Part shown: positions 63,691 through 64,000 of the stretch, in pieces
Layout of the letters: each line of letters starts with the position of its first letter
How positions within the stretch are numbered: the first letter of the stretch is position 1
DNA from: Closterium sp. Naga37s-1
Lineage: Eukaryota > Streptophyta > Zygnematophyceae > Desmidiales > Closteriaceae
Assembly (NCBI GenBank): GCA_947471745.1
Contig: CANJKZ010000010.1
Coordinates: forward strand, 8,677,501-8,741,500
DNA: 64,000 nt
Reading direction: 5' to 3'
Position numbers and translations under genes: made by a program
The notes under the pieces: generated by a model
Database searches by the model: none
What the model was told of the DNA's origin: nothing
What the model saw: only the letters and a program-made list of their open reading frames with translations

Positions 63691-64000
63691 GTGAGCGTCG
63701 GATGTTCGGATGGACAATGGTAAATCGACTCTGTAGTATTTGAGCAATGACTCCCTTACCCTTGTGATGAGTCAATTTTTTAGTCGACTCAAAAATCGAC
63801 TCATCTCGTCGGATGTTCGGATGGACCATGGTAAATCGGGGATAGTGGAGTAAGTGTGTGGAGAGGGGAGAGGGGAAGAGGGTGTTGAAGTCAGGTATTT
63901 TAGGCCGACTGGAGGGAGCACCCTGGAGGAGCTTGGGAGAAGAGTGGATGGGCTCGTGTGCGGGGCAGCTGTGCTGCTTTTGTATGGGCTGGAAAAGGTG
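63691..64000. other. Window end, no gene seen
   Basis: Contains an imperfect inverted repeat around GTCGAC (63767-63804, outer arms GATGAGTC/GACTCATC) and a third copy of CGTCGGATGTTCGGATGG. The rest is purine-rich with nothing recognisable. Confidence 0.5.

Overview
This is a nuclear window from the green plant lineage. It holds intron-rich genes, a plant-type cyclic-nucleotide-gated channel with a C-terminal IQ motif, a single C2H2 zinc finger of the plant ALGGH class with a far C-terminal EAR-like motif, and Ty1/copia retrotransposons. A streptophyte alga or early land plant fits best, but the sequence alone does not name the species.

Layout. (1) 1-1549 (+): the 3' part of a glycosyltransferase-like gene. 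(2) 1634-15173: a decayed copia element (A) with a second copia element (B, 2611-9361) nested precisely inside its reverse-transcriptase/RNase H coding region. Both read on the minus strand and both have target-site duplications. (3) 16717-30500 (+): a 14-exon CNGC channel gene whose introns hold an 11-bp minisatellite, a 3.2-kb 22-bp minisatellite and a 900-bp hAT-type element. (4) 29134-40025: two near-identical 5446-bp tandem copies that span the convergent 3' ends of CNGC and TEL2. Each gene keeps one complete 3' end, and an orphan copy of each 3' end lies between them. (5) 45536-36923 (-): TEL2/TELO2, the PIKK-stability factor. (6) 50843-45811 (-): GPN2/QQT1, an 11-exon GPN-loop GTPase with an apparent AT-AC (U12-type) last intron and an antisense tRNA-Gly(GCC) gene with a 6-nt intron inside its intron 5. 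(7) 52299-62762 (+): the zinc-finger, glutamine-rich gene, split inside its last exon by an intact and apparently young copia element (C, 56330-62444). (8) 63221-63442 (+): the first exon of an unrecognised gene that continues past the window.

The main unexpected observation is that nearly every host exon is accompanied by one to four degenerate partial copies ('echoes' below). These are 20-170 bp pieces of the exon that carry its splice donor or acceptor into the neighbouring intron. Echoes occur in CNGC, TEL2, GPN2 and the 63-kb gene. Many echo edges abut short palindromes with a GAGGCGCCTC or GAGTCGACTC core. Two tandem arrays appear to have grown from splice sites in the same way: the 22-bp CNGC array contains a GTGAGT-like donor in nearly every unit, and the 69-bp TEL2 array abuts a splice acceptor. 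This looks like a recurrent duplication process in this genome and is the best candidate for something undescribed.

The gene models of CNGC (3270 nt of CDS) and GPN2 (906 nt) close in frame across all their junctions. TEL2 has one unresolved junction, and its first two exons are approximate.
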